Shown here one piece after another: positions 1 to 11,596 of a stretch of 64,000 nucleotides of DNA. The position numbers were made by a program, and so were the translations under genes. Source of the DNA: Odontocerum albicorne (taxonomy: Eukaryota; Arthropoda; Insecta; Trichoptera; Odontoceridae); the NCBI GenBank assembly GCA_949825065.1, contig OX463846.1:14235046-14299045 (forward strand), given 5' to 3'. The number at the start of each line of letters is the position of its first letter. The first letter of the stretch is position 1. The notes below the pieces were generated by a model. It ran no database searches. It was not told where the DNA came from and worked only from the letters and a program-made list of their open reading frames with translations.

Positions 1-206
1 TCAACGCGTCAGAATTCTTCCTCTTGTGCGTCGTCCTTCCACACCTTCAGTAAACACAAATCTCTTCAAACTGTCTCCTTAGCCGCGAGCAATATGCCCT
101 TAGAATCGGAGGACTCGTCGAAGGCATATTGTCGACAATCTGTCGGTGATTCTCAGTTCTTTGAAAGTGGAGGCGTTAGTTCGCTTTGTTATTCATGGAA
201 TCGGTA
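1..206 (-). pseudogene. RTE-type LINE fragment, distal part of RT C-terminus
   Basis: The minus strand reads in one frame as a decayed RT C-terminal region of RTE-type elements: a motif like LRITDRLSTICLRRVLRF, then GHIAR, then a stretch like VEGRRTRGR. It has two internal stops. The upstream part of the same element lies at 992-1118 on the same strand, and LINE-B lies between them. Clade assignment rests on remembered family motifs, so RTE is probable rather than proven. It is not a functional gene. Confidence 0.7.
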
Positions 207-213
207 ACATCCT

Positions 214-984
214 TTATTTATTTAACACTTTTATTGCAAATACAATCTGGCGGGTTTATTGCCAGGCAGCAATCTCTTCCAACCAACCAGACAAAATTAA
301 ATGAAGCAAGTTACGTGGTCGCTTAAATCATTCAAATGACTATCCATCCCCACGAAATCCATAAACATACCATATACGTAAGCACATGCCCATGAACCCC
401 ACAAAGACGGACAATCACCCGCACATTATTTTTCATGTAAAGTGAGATATAATCAATCAAAAGGAAAGGAAGGGATGGTGTAAAGGAAAGGAAAAGAAAA
501 ATCAGGAATGAAACACGTTATTTTACTTACTAGAAATTAAGAGTTTTTTCAGTCGCTTCTTAAAGCATGCCAAGGACGGAGCGAGTCTTACATTGGTTTG
601 TAACTGATTCCAGAGTCTCACTGCATGGACAGTAAAGGACGATGTAAAAAAAGAAGACCGGGGAACTGGAAAGGCCAATAAACAATCTATGTTTGAGCGT
701 AGCGCTAATCCGTGATTGGAAAGACGCTGAACATTTTCGGCGAGATAAAAGTTGGTGTTGGGACAATTAAGGATATTATACAATAGAAACAGTATGTGAA
801 TTTGGCGTCTATTTCTAACATTCAACCAGTTCAATGCCTTCTGGTATGAAGTTATATGATCGTACTTTCGTTGGTTGAAAATGAATCTTAGACACACATT
901 TTGAAGACGCTGTAAGTTGTCCAGCTGTTCCTCTGTAACATCCAAGTAACATACGTCCGCATAGTCCAGAATCTGAAGGAGCAG
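214..984 (-). mobile_element. LINE-B, 5'-truncated non-LTR retrotransposon
   Basis: The minus strand encodes the last ~150 residues of a non-LTR reverse transcriptase (ending at 523), with hallmarks LQRLQNVCLRFIF, YDHIT and VRLWNQL. A 3' UTR runs to 214 and ends in an A-rich AAATAAAT-like tail. Imperfect target duplications ACATCCT (207-213) and AGATCCT (985-991) flank it. The element is inserted in an RTE fragment, and the open frame that continues to 1017 is chimeric at its N-terminus. The 3' UTR contains the ~50-bp module shared with the SINE tails. It has no endonuclease and no catalytic RT core, so it is dead on arrival. Confidence 0.85.
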
Positions 985-991
985 AGATCCT

Positions 992-1118
992 TCTACAGCA
1001 CTACATTTCAAATGCATCTATTCTACGTTTCTCGCTTGTTCTCCGAGTCCAAGTATCCGCGCCATATATGAATATATCGAAAACGAGAGGGTTAACTAGG
1101 TGCATTTTCGTCGTGATG
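992..1118 (-). pseudogene. RTE-type LINE fragment, proximal part
   Basis: The minus strand reads MHLVNPLVFDIFIYGADTWT, then RRIDAFEM, a stop and CCRRIS. This matches the LVFPIFLYGAETWT...FEMWCWRRM region of RTE-like reverse transcriptases. It continues across the LINE-B insertion into 1-206, where IPWITKRTN-like residues resume. The two pieces give a pre-insertion sequence for this site. Confidence 0.7.
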
Positions 1119-3636
1119 ATGATAGTTCTGATTTTATTTATTTTTTACATAGCTTTTACATAGCATTTTATTTTAATCCAATTCTTCATTTTATCTCAGC
1201 CTCGCATCCTTCATTGTTGGTAATACTGCAGCCATAGTAAATAAAACGGCCATAAAGATTTCTTCATTGAACATTTCAAATCAAGATCAAATATGTTATA
1301 TTAAACCAGGATTAATTGTAAATAAATACACATTGCTTAAAATAAGATTAAAGTTCACAAGCTATCTTAAAAGTAATAAATGAAGGAAAAATTAAGATTT
1401 AAAAATACATATATCTTTTACGAGGAAGACATTATTTTAGGTGTTCTAGTTTTAAAAATACTTTCCTTTTACATTCTTCCAGGATTTAAATCTTCCTTGA
1501 AATAACATGCCAATATGCCATGCCGGCACTGGGTTGACTTTAAGTCGTGAAACACGACTTTACATATGGAAGATAATATATTTGACATAGACGTGAATTC
1601 TAAATCAAGTATTAGTGAAACGTTTATCATAAACGGCACATTACATATTCGTTGAAGATCATATTTAATTAACAAAATTTTAATATTAAATGAATATAAA
1701 TCACGATTTGAAATAACTTTCTAAATGCAAAAATATTTTTATGACGAATCTCCTATGATGCATTGAAATTTAGAAAATTAGCGGGCTCGAAAGTTTTTGC
1801 TTTCTTTTGAAGCATAACATGATTTATTTTAAATAAGCAATCCACCAAAACTAGGATTATTTGTGCCATCAAATTAAAAATATTATGCAATTATACGAGT
1901 CAATATAGTAAAATTAAATTAAAAAACATGACAATTCAAGATAATTCAAAGTTCCAACTCATGTAACTATCGATATATATAAGTGGAAAAGTTACACGTA
2001 TTTTTATAGAACATGAAATACTTGAAACTTTTTCGTGTTTACTAGTTTTTCAAATTGAAAAAAAATATAAGTTAGTTCACTTTATAAATATTATATATTG
2101 AAATGAAGTTTATTTGTCTTTTCTTTTCATTTTATTTTTCCTTATTAGTCATAGTTATTTTATTTCGTAGATTCGTGTTAAAGGGGGCATATACGTGCAA
2201 AGGATGGAAAACTGGATGATTATCATATTAACCAATAAATATTTATATTCCCGCTCATATAAGTGCACACCCACATGAAAGCATATATCCCCATACTAGG
2301 GCATAGCAATACGTACATAAGAATGCATCAGTATGTTGAAGTGACCAAATTTGTACTGTAATAATGATTGACTTATTAAAAATGTTATACAAAAAGTAAG
2401 TAGAGCATTTCTGTTAAATTATTGGAATTAGTACTTTTCATACCAGCCCCAGGAGCTATTTTAGGGTTTCTCATAATTAGAACACAGTACCATTAAAGGA
2501 AAGTATGAGGGGCAATTTTCAATTAAAGCAGTGTTTCAACATTATTCACCACTTTTACTTTTATAAAAATTGTCTTAAAATAATTAAATAGTCTAAAGTT
2601 TACAAAAATTCATGTATAATACTTAGAAATAAAGACACAAAAAGTCTCGCCTTTCTTGAAACAAGTCAATAAAATAAAAGTTGACACAAACAGATCTATG
2701 TTAAAGTTAAGTAATTAATTCAGATATAAATCATGATCTATTATCAAGCATCCTGTCTCAGTTAATAATTTCCTTTATTATTTTAAAGAGACTGTACGTT
2801 GTATGTTATTTTTTATCTTTTCTGATCATAATATCAAACGTTAAAGATAAAGATAATCACACAGAGTGGCTGACTGCCCACGTATGCATGATCTACCAGC
2901 AGCTGTTGAGAGATTTATATCGTAGGCTAAAGATTTTTTTGCTCCAAGTACTTAGCCACAGAGAAATTATCAAAAGGGATATTTATTTTCATTTTGATAG
3001 ATTCCTTTGAGATTGCAATAAAGCGCATCAGATACATCTAAAAGATATAAGTTTGAACGATCACAACAAACTTTTAATTTATATCTTAAAATATAATGTT
3101 ATCTTAATTGTATTTGTTTTCAAGTTAATTATACACAATGTTGAATTTCAAGCTTGTGACAGCTATAAAAATAATACTAATCTTTGAAAATAATCTATCC
3201 TTCCTTCTGATTTTTAAATAAGAAAATCAAAATATTATGCAGTGGATGTGACAGAAGCGTTGGCCGTGCAGTGTTTTCGCTGTATTTCAATGCAATATCA
3301 TCAATTTGAAACTCGGGCTGACGTTTTACTTCGGATAGCATAAGTATTTTGTCAGTCTTGTTTTCAGGGAAATAAAAATAATTGTTACTTGTATCAAAAA
3401 TCTTTTCATTTTTTTAAATCTCGGTTCGTTTCCTAACAGAAATACTTTTTGAGGATTTCGAACAACTCAATCTCCGTCAGATGTTTAATTAATCACTGAT
3501 TACGAGTATATCAAGCTATTGTAATGTATTACGAGTACACTGATAATGATAGAATTATGTCAATTCGAAAATATGATAGCTAAACGTACTATTGATATTA
3601 ATAACATACGAGGATATACTGCGTTCTGTAAAAATA
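1119..3636. other. Unassigned AT-rich DNA
   Basis: No recognisable gene, RNA or TE. Short open frames here have AT-driven composition and no domain. Two TACGAGTA octamers lie at 3501 and 3530. Confidence 0.5.
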
Positions 3637-3908
3637 CAAACACATACAAACAATCACATCGTTTCCCTGCTGGGGTAGGCAGAGAGGGCAGAGCTACAAA
3701 CTTTCCTATCTCAACAAACACAGCCTTTTCCACACCTTATACGATTCATCTTCCTTTTTCTTTCATTCACTTCATCCATTCATTCATTTCATCCAAGCAT
3801 AATTTCCTTGGTCTTCCTCGTCATCACCTTGTCCTCACAATTATGCTGTATATTCGTTTTGTTAATGTATTTTTCATTCATTCGTTCCTCATGCCCAAAT
3901 CGTCTTAA
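3637..3908 (-). mobile_element. LINE-A fragment (3' end)
   Basis: On the plus strand it reads as the reverse of a LINE 3' end: 'gtaggcagagagg', 'tttcctatctcaaca', then 'ttccttggtcttcctcg', the complement of a GRPRKTW-type RT C-terminal motif, and 'atgcccaaatcgtct' further on. The same order of blocks recurs about a dozen times in this window. The 120-residue plus-strand frame is an antisense artefact. Confidence 0.75.
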
Positions 3909-4904
3909 AGATGAAGCGTAGAATGCTAAATAAGCTAGAATCATTTGTAATCATGATTCATCGGAGAATGCTCAGAATTTCTTAGTCTCATCGCGTATTA
4001 AACACCGAGATGTTGCATCAAGCAGGTGTAGAACAAGAGCTCTTTAATAGCATAAAATGCCGATAAATTGCATTTTATATATTGAGAGGAGAAAAATAAC
4101 GCATGGTATAAATTAATATTGATGGGTAAAATAAAGGGTTGACGCGGAATCAGTATAGGCCGCATGTCTTGTTTACGTAACATTCGCGAATGGACAGGAT
4201 CCAGAATCCAGACAGTAGAAGAGTTGTTTCATGCAATCAAAGACAGAAACAGTTTCTTAAGAGTGATCGGCAGTATCAGGGTACTGGACACGGCAGACAA
4301 AGAAGAGGAAATAGTCCGACGATAAGAAGAATATAGAAAATCGAAGTTTTTTTATTGCAATTTGTTATTTTTTTGTGTTACTTCGTTAAAAGTTAATTAG
4401 ACCAGTGTCAATCAAGATCAGTCTTGTATACATGGTATCACGGTTACAAGATTTAAAAATATGATCTCTGTTCTATGGATCGGTATGCAACGTTTTTTCA
4501 AGTATCTGATTCCTGAAGGCTGTCTGTTTTGAAAAGAATGCTGCTGGGAGTGGAATTTGTCTTTTTACGAAAGGTGGCATCTGATATAAAATAGCTTTGA
4601 GTCATGTTTACTATTTTAGCGGTCGTCATGTTATCGTTGCTTTTGAAGTAAAACATTATTTTTTATATGATCAAAGATACTTGTTTATAATGAGATAAAA
4701 GTACGTTTGTTAAATATAATATAATTGACTATTTTTTGGAAAATTTAAGTCGTAAAAATTTCTAATCTTTTATGATATATTAATTAGTTAAATATACGAG
4801 CATATATTATGGACACATTTTTTAAATTTATTTATTCATTATATATTTGATACAGGTAAAAGCCAATTATATCAAGTGAAATGCACAGTACAAGTAACAC
4901 ATAA
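3909..4904. other. Unassigned AT-rich DNA
   Basis: Nothing recognisable. A slightly more GC-rich patch at 4180-4330 contains no convincing coding signature. Confidence 0.5.
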
Positions 4905-4962
4905 ATATATTAGTCAATCCGGCGAGCTTATTGCCAGGCGGCAATCTCTATACTATTACAAT
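4905..4962 (-). repeat. Isolated LINE-B/SINE tail module
   Basis: The block 'ggcgagcttattgccag' followed by 'gcggcaatctct' matches the tail module shared by LINE-B and the SINEs. Neither a SINE head nor LINE coding sequence is attached. Confidence 0.6.
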
Positions 4963-5194
4963 TAAAGAGTGCTTGTTCAATTTATACTATTTTGTTTTGA
5001 TGATTATACATGCTTATTTTTATCACTTATTTGAATTGATAACAGTTAAAACCAAAAGTCTTGAATTATGAAAAAAATATATGTATATATATATATTTTA
5101 CTTCTAAGATGTTTTCTTTTGTAAAATCTATCAGCTTTGGAATATTTATTATGTAAAGATGTTCGTATAAAGTATGTTTGGATCCGAGGAAAGA

Positions 5195-5375
5195 GGGGTG
5201 AGATCATGTGAATGATATTTAGAAAAAATATTTAAAAAGTCAGTAAATCGCAGGAGTTATATGAGAAGGACGTAGAAGAGGCGAAGGATGTGTTTCGATA
5301 TTAGAAAGTCTTGTTTCTCTCTGCTTACCCCGGCAGGGAAATGGCATGATGATTTGTAAGTATATATTATTTTAA
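5195..5375 (+). mobile_element. LINE-A fragment (3' end)
   Basis: This is a sense-strand copy of the LINE-A 3' end: 'gtgaatgatattt', 'aggagttatatgagaag', 'ttgtttctctctgcttacc' and 'gcagggaaatggcatgatg', followed by a short TG/TA-rich tail. No usable frame remains. Confidence 0.65.
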
Positions 5376-5382
5376 GATTAAT

Positions 5383-5428
5383 TTATATGATATCGTTACT
5401 ACTTTCTCGTAATAACGATATCATATAA
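5383..5428. repeat. Perfect 16-bp hairpin
   Basis: TTATATGATATCGTTA at 5383-5398 is exactly complementary to TAACGATATCATATAA at 5413-5428, with a 14-nt loop. It lies directly beyond the tail of a LINE-A copy. Confidence 0.85.
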
Positions 5429-6794
5429 TTTTTTAAGTCCTTATTAAGTTAAGAAGATAAAAAGAACAACGTATAAGCCGAAAGAAAATTTGTCGAAATT
5501 ATTCAATCCTGGTTTCAACATTTTTCCCTTCAACACAACCATACACTTCGCCCTCGTCATGCATATTCTCATATTGTTATAACTTTTCTCTACTCCAAGA
5601 TATAATTAATTAAAAGGTAATCAATAAATTGCTATTTGATTTTTATTTCTTCTAATTACGATAATAGTTCAATTTTTTTTTTAAAAGAGATAAAAATGGA
5701 TTCATTAGAAGAACTATAATAACGCAAGCTATTATGTGTTGAATATCTCTTAATGCATTAAACCCGATGAGGATTTTTTACAGAATCGATTTATACTGGC
5801 GTGAATCGATGCGTTATTACTAAAAAATGTCGGAATGCTACGCAATACTACAATCCTTGAATATCGTCTGCAAGTAGAAATATGGAAGTCACTACTTTCA
5901 ATTCAATAAAATAACTGAGTATTGTTTTTCATTTTTTTGCTGTGAATGTTGAAGAAGTATTGAATAAAAAAAATTCAAGACAATCCACCCACACTAGGAT
6001 GATTTATTCCATTTGATAAAAGATAATTATATGAGTGCCTTTTTGTGTAAAAAGTTTCAGTTGATTTAGATACACAAATGTCACTATTACTCTTAAACAT
6101 GTATAGTACTAATTGTAAGAAGGCTATAGAAATTCATTGGTGGGAAAATCGCTCCATTCTTGATAAAGTCATAACGAAAGAACAGTCGAAAAAAACGTAG
6201 TGGTTCTTTAAATCATCAAACGCACAATAGAGATTTAGAAAAATTGCCGACTTGTTTAGATGACTTACGAAAATAAATGTATTTAGTAACTTGTAGTGAA
6301 CGTTAATAATGACAGAAGTAAATAAAAAACCTTAATATTAGTTGAAAATATATTTTTAATTCTATTTAAAAGTTTTTGGACGACATTTTTTTTGCAAGAA
6401 GGTGTGTTTTTTTCTTAAAACGTTTCCTGACAAAAATTGTTTGTAACTTTTCATAATTTGTTTCTTGGGTTAGGGCGACATCCATACTTGAATGTGATAG
6501 CTTTGTTTCTATGTATATTCTAAAATACATTTTCTAACGCACCTTTGATGACAACCGCGGTTTTAAATACCCGCGGTCAACTTATCGTCAGAAGATCGAT
6601 TGCAGCTTAGCGCTTCGACACAATGCCTATGGCACTCTCTTCTCTCCGTCTAATATATTATTACTATCATCATAACATTACTACAAGACGAAAAAGGGCG
6701 AGTAAGGCACAATAAGTTAGTTTGAGAGAAAGAACACATTTACGTAACTTTAAAACAGTATATTGTTACAAATATACTATTTTATGTCGGGATA
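5429..6794. other. Mostly unassigned AT-rich DNA
   Basis: A short stretch at 5530-5590 resembles the LINE-like block at 43.94 kb ('gtcatgcatattctc' against 'gtcatgtatgctctc'). Otherwise nothing is recognised. A GC-richer spot at 6555-6650 ('accgcggttttaaat') has no clear function. Confidence 0.45.
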
Positions 6795-7190
6795 GATGCA
6801 TAAGACAGAGTCTCTTCTACTTCCATGTACTTTCTCATACAACTCCTGCAATTTCTCTGACTATCAACATTTTTTTCTTTCAAAATACTATTCACTCAAT
6901 CTAACCATATTTTCATTGGTCTTTCTCAACCAAAATTTCTACTCACATTTGCAATTTATAATCATTTTGTTACCCTTTCCTCATTGATTTGTTTTAGATG
7001 CCCAAACCATCTCAGAATGCTTTTCTTCGTCGTACTTAATACTTCAACCATTCATCTCTTATCACTTGATTCCATATTACGTCATAAATTACCAGCTCAT
7101 GTATTATTCTCGTTGCACACATATCTACATCATGTATTTGGCAGTACATTGTTCTTTTTTATTATAAATTATTTTTGTTAATCCCTTACT
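6795..7190 (-). mobile_element. LINE-A fragment (RT C-terminus plus 3' end)
   Basis: It carries the antisense LINE-A blocks 'tactttctcatacaactcct', 'tttctttcaaaatac', 'gatgcccaaaccatctcaga' and 'catgtattattctcgttgca'. On the minus strand the last two correspond to the FGH and later RT C-terminal segments. Overlapping short plus-strand frames are artefacts. Confidence 0.7.
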
Positions 7191-7776
7191 GTGCCTTGTT
7201 TATAAATTATACTTTATCGTACGTGTGTATTATATGTATAGGGTTTTTTTATAGTAGTACAGGGTACGTCATTATCCGCGTCTTCAGGCATCTACGATTC
7301 AAAACGTACCCCCAGCGGATAAGGGAGACTACTGTGTGATTATTATTTTTTTTTCATTTAGTCTACAATATTTATAAAAACACGACCAGCTTCTAACAAT
7401 GGAGCATGTTCTAATAAAATCGCGGATGCACCTCAAGTATTTTTTTAAAAAGCATTGACGTTCTATTAAGCGACTTTTAATACATAAATATCGATGGAGT
7501 TCTGCAATATACACAACCATTTTTTTCCATCACGCAGCGGTAGATAGGTTGCCGGCAATTTAACCATATCAGTTGATATTCTCCAGTAGCGGAATGTCTT
7601 TATTAACTTTATGACATACTTCAATCCTTGCATTCTCAAGATGACATTCATCCTCACCATACTCGCCTCTCTCCATTTTGAGTTCTGGTTTTCTCCTCCC
7701 AGATGTCAATGCAGTTCGATTGCACCAAATAAAAACTAAGTAATTACATTAAATTATATATCGATATAAACATATT
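7191..7776. other. Unassigned DNA
   Basis: No recognised element. A short GC-richer patch at 7265-7325 contains two TTATCC/GGATAA-type inverted words around 'gcgtcttcaggcatctacg'. Function unknown. Confidence 0.4.
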
Positions 7777-8115
7777 ATCAAGTAATTTCCTTGTCGAGGT
7801 AGGCAGAGAGGACAGAGTTCCAGACTTTCTTATCTCGACACACATCCTTTGCCTCTTCTATTGAGCATTCTCTAAATTTCTATGTTTTCTTCTTTCAAAA
7901 TATCATTCACTTGACCCTACCATATTTTCCTTGAACTACCTCTACCACACCTGCTCGTATTTGCACTTTATATTTGTTTTGTTAGCCTTTCGTTCATTCT
8001 ACAGTGTTTTCGTCTCCATCATACTGAACCTCAAGTTCACATTCATCCATTATCTCTTCATTCCATATTCTGTCATACTTTGTCACTTTAAGTATTCTCT
8101 ACAGACAGAAAAGTG
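7777..8115 (-). mobile_element. LINE-A fragment
   Basis: Antisense LINE-A: 'gtaggcagagaggacagag', 'ttatctcgacacacatcc', 'aaaatatcattcacttgac' and 'ttccttgaactacctct'. It abuts a decayed SINE at 8130. Confidence 0.7.
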
Positions 8116-8129
8116 TCAAACAAGTTCTA

Positions 8130-8215
8130 AATTAAAACCAGATAGAATAACTCCGTTAAAAAATATACCAAAGTAACCAAAACCGCAACTCCCGGGCTGG
8201 AACTCAGCCTCCGTA
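8130..8215 (-). repeat. Decayed tRNA-derived SINE
   Basis: 'taaaaccagatagaataact' followed by 'gttaaaaaatat' and 'accgcaactcccgggctgg' follows the minus-strand order of the intact SINEs ('aaccagactggaatcc', A-run, 'cgcaacctccgagctgg'). The tail module is missing. Confidence 0.5.
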
Positions 8216-8704
8216 CCTAGATGAAAGCCTTTAATCGAACAACGGAACCGGTCCCAAGTCCGAACAAAGGAGAAGGGACGCTTTTCCTAATTTCCTTCTC
8301 CTCCCAATAAATTTACCTCCCACCTTTTATACTCTACTTACTAATTTTATTGTTGCCCCATTCTTATCCATAATGGTACTCAAATGACGATGTGCTCTTA
8401 TCATATCACCTCGGTGTGCCGTCGGATCCTGTACAGTGGTATGGCCGGTGAGTTTGCTGTTGTGCTACGGCTCACTTACTTAACACATACTCCGCGGCAT
8501 AGTTTTGCTTTCTAAATGAATGAATGTCGAACATGCGCCAGCATTCCCAGGCTACTCAGCATGATCCACATGTATGTGACATCTACGGGAGAGAGTGTGC
8601 ATCTAGCATCGGTATATTTTCTCGCAGAATATCACATATGTGACGTGGAAGAGCAGCTCACGATTGACGTTGAAGTAAGGCGGAGACTCTCGTCAACGAG
8701 GACG
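8216..8704. other. Unassigned, moderately GC-rich DNA
   Basis: Higher GC than the surroundings. A plus-strand frame opening at 8516 runs ~63 residues through unique sequence before entering the SINE at 8706. No domain recognised. It could be a small unique exon or chance. Confidence 0.3.
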
Positions 8705-8705
8705 A

Positions 8706-8812
8706 AGTTAAAACCAGATAGAATAACCCTGTTAAAAAATTTACTAAAGATAATTGAAACCGCAACTCCTGGGCTAGAAGACATACGTCTTATCACATAC
8801 ATCTTGAAGGTT
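8706..8812 (-). repeat. Decayed tRNA-derived SINE
   Basis: 'gttaaaaccagatagaataa', then 'gttaaaaaattt' and 'accgcaactcctgggctaga', then 'agacatacgtcttatcac', is the minus-strand SINE body and head with many substitutions. It closely parallels the copy at 8130. Confidence 0.55.
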
Positions 8813-8854
8813 GTTGTTAATATTACGGTAAGTATTCACAATTAAATAAGGATT

Positions 8855-9310
8855 AGAGTTTGATCAATGCTGTGGATATGCGTGCACTAAGGAAAGTTTG
8901 TGGAGTCTTAATGTTTGAAAGAAGGCGGAATGAGTCTTCGTTCTTCGTGAGTCTTCTGTTGCTATCATAAATGAAAGTAAGGATAACATAAATGTTTTAA
9001 TTAAGATGGCTTGGACATGTAAAGAAAATGAATTATGAAAGAATGACAGACGGATATACAAGTCAGAATTACAAGGTGTGTGTAAGATGTAGACCGAAGA
9101 AAACATGGTTGGACCAAATTGACAATTTTTTTAAAGAAGGTTAAGTGAGAAGTATGAATAATAGAAGAGTGCATGATGAGATGTATGAATGTGGAGGAGG
9201 TGAAAATTGTGTGTTTGCAAAGAAAAGTTTGCATATCTGTTATCTTTGCCAACCAAGCAAAGGACACAGCGTGATGATATGCACGTATGTATTATCAAAA
9301 TTATTACATA
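8855..9310 (+). mobile_element. LINE-A fragment (RT C-terminus)
   Basis: The plus strand reads MRALRKVCGV, then a region like IKMAWTCKEN with RRIYKSEL, then RRKHGWTKL. This is a frameshifted version of the ...FGHVERM...ITKRVYKSE...GRPRKTWxDQ... C-terminus of this LINE type. It ends with 'gacacagcgtgatgatat' and a TATG-rich tail. Multiple frameshifts and stops make it a pseudogene. Its tail is the uninterrupted comparison for the octamer at 58050. Confidence 0.75.
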
Positions 9311-10219
9311 CTTTCCAGTTATAGGCATATTTTTTTGTCAATATTATAAAAGAGATGTTCAGTGAAGTCAAATCCGCATTTGATTTTTTTATTTAAATAA
9401 GTGCATTTATCACGTTTTCTTCGATGCAGCCAAGTTCTAGTTATACTCGTAGAAGTAATAACGGAGATAAAGCCGTGTGTTTCTTTTGATTAATAGCCCA
9501 TGTTTCTGCTTGATATCGGCGGCTAGCTGCTTGTAAGGCAGCATACAAACCAAATACCAGTTTTGTAACATTCAATTGAACATTATTTATGCTTCCGTGG
9601 GATGCTATTTAGCCAATAAAGGGAACAGCTCCCATTCGGTGCGGTTATTAACTGAGACTTTGTGACGTGTAATCAATTTAAACAAAACGAATTACTAACA
9701 TTTTTGTAACTTAATAATTCTCGTTACTTGGATAAATGCGAGTTTAATATAATCAACGTAGACGCACATAAGGCAGGTACAGCTGTTATGAAATATGGAT
9801 TTATGAAATATGGGTATATGGAAACATGTATAATATTTATGATAATAATTATAATTTATAATCGTTAAAATTTTAAAAAGGTTCTCAGTCAAATAACAGA
9901 GTTTATCTGGTAATAATTGGCAATGTTTGTATACGCCGAGTACGTGTCTGAGTAAATAAATAAATATATGTTTATTGATAGCCACATCCTATGTGCATAT
10001 ATAAATGCATTCCTAAATTGCATATATATCTTAGGATAAATAGAAGAAAATAAATTTAAGAGATAAGCTATCAAAATATCTGGGCTCATCCCCTGGACAC
10101 CCCACCAATATAAAGCGAGCCCAGCCATGAAGACATCCGATGTTTTTCAGTCCACACCCTTGAAAAGTAGATTAAGAAAAAAAAACAGAAAATTTATAAA
10201 TGACAGAAAAAAGGTTAAA
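9311..10219. other. Unassigned AT-rich DNA
   Basis: No element recognised. A GC-richer stretch at 9500-9665 ('gatatcggcggctagctgc', 'gctcccattcggtgcgg') stands out mildly and could be a conserved non-coding segment. A TACTCGTA octamer lies at 9444. Confidence 0.4.
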
Positions 10220-10222
10220 TCA

Positions 10223-10489
10223 CATATCGTCGTTGTTAAGGAAAAAGTCATTAATTGCATTTAGACTTTATGGAGCTCATCAAGTAATATAATGACTTTT
10301 CCATACAAACAAACAATCAATTTTTACAGTTAATGATATTTTTAGCGGCCTAACTTCGCAATTGGCTTAAATAATGCCATTTTTTACTTTTAGAATGATA
10401 GAGATTCGTGTTTTTGATTCAAATAATGCAAACTCTCATTTTGAGCAAAAATGGTAATTAATGACTTTTTCCTTAACAACGACGATATG
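10223..10489. mobile_element. 267-bp non-autonomous TIR element (MITE)
   Basis: Inverted repeats of ~33 bp, starting CATATCGTCGTTGTTAAGGA at 10223 and ending with the complement at 10489, enclose AT-rich sequence with no coding potential. TCA at 10220-10222 and 10490-10492 would be a 3-bp target duplication. Three base pairs suits PIF/Harbinger-like elements, although TCA is not their usual TWA target. The arms are nearly identical, suggesting recent mobility. Superfamily uncertain. Confidence 0.85.
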
Positions 10490-10879
10490 TCAATATCATA
10501 TCCGATTCCGTCAGCGAAAATAGAGAAAAACTAGTAGGAGTCCAAATTTTATCAAAATAAAATCACTAATACAAAATAAAGTTTATACATACAAACTATA
10601 CTATAGTCTCCCTGCCACGGTCTTCAATATATATCCGAATTACCAATATGTTTAAGTGTACCATACAAAACGCGGATTCAGGTTAATTATCCCCTTATTT
10701 ATTATATTGATATGACCAAAAAAAACATTTAATGTTTAATTGATAAGGTTCTTACTACGTAAAGCCTTCTTACTTCGCAACTAATTTATTCTAACACAAC
10801 TGACATACATTCACAGTTTTCTGTTTAGTTGAAGTCGCAGCTGCTTGCGAAATTTGACAATTTACGTTAGGCGAATCGC

Positions 10880-11130
10880 CAGCCCGGATATTCATTCTGA
10901 TGACACCCTTCAACAAATGCCAAATAATGAGTCGGATATACGGAGAGTGTGGCTGGAGGGCAATATTGTCTTGGGCTTCATTTATCAAGCCTTTGGCTTT
11001 AAAAATACTGGGATAGGCAAGGAGCTCGCGGTTCATCATTGTAAGTATTGGCAATATAGTACTAGCGTACGTGAAGACGCAACAACCAGACTGGGACCCA
11101 TTTTTTTAGTACCATTCCGAATTGATCCCG
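10880..11130. repeat. Dispersed repeat Y, copy 1
   Basis: 'gagggcaatattgtcttggg', 'tatcaagcctttgg' and 'acgtgaagacgcaacaacc' are parallelled at 18890-19040 by 'gagacaacattttatttgg', 'aatcaagccttcgg' and 'catgaaggggcaacaac'. It is probably an old LINE fragment. Open frames occur on both strands (106 and 87 residues) without a recognisable domain. Confidence 0.45.
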
Positions 11131-11312
11131 AAACCATTTCAAGAGTCTTACCAACTAGGTCATGAAGGCCGTCAAAAATGTTGAAGGTTTATACTTGATA
11201 AACAGACAAGTAAATGACTGTTAAATCGCAAATGTAATGTCATCAATAGTATCAATATGTGAAGATTATGGAAAAAAATTGGTAATTGCCGATCTTGGGT
11301 AGTCGTCTATAT

Positions 11313-11588
11313 CAGTGCTTCCCAATTACTTTCATGTAACGGCCCCCTAAATCTGAAGTAATTAATTCCCCCCCCCCCCAAAAACATTTTTTTATAGTTG
11401 AAGATTTATTTGGCAATAATTATTACAATTAAAATACGCATATTTATATTCAACACAAAATTATAGGAACTTGCTTAAAAACTTTTTTTTTAAAGAAAAA
11501 CTATACTCACATGAATATTTGTACTTTGTACTGAATATTTTCGCGACCGCCACGAGAAATCCCGCGGCCCCCAATTTGGGAAGCACTG
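11313..11588. mobile_element. 276-bp hAT-type MITE with 8-bp TSD
   Basis: Terminal inverted repeats CAGTGCTTCCCAA / TTGGGAAGCACTG are flanked by a perfect 8-bp direct repeat GTCTATAT (11305-11312 and 11589-11596). CAGTG-type ends with an 8-bp duplication are diagnostic of the hAT superfamily. GGCCCCC-type sequence lies just inside both ends and a C-run lies near 11370. No transposase is encoded. The 102-residue plus-strand frame from 11471 runs out of the element and is an artefact. Confidence 0.93.
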
Positions 11589-11596
11589 GTCTATAT

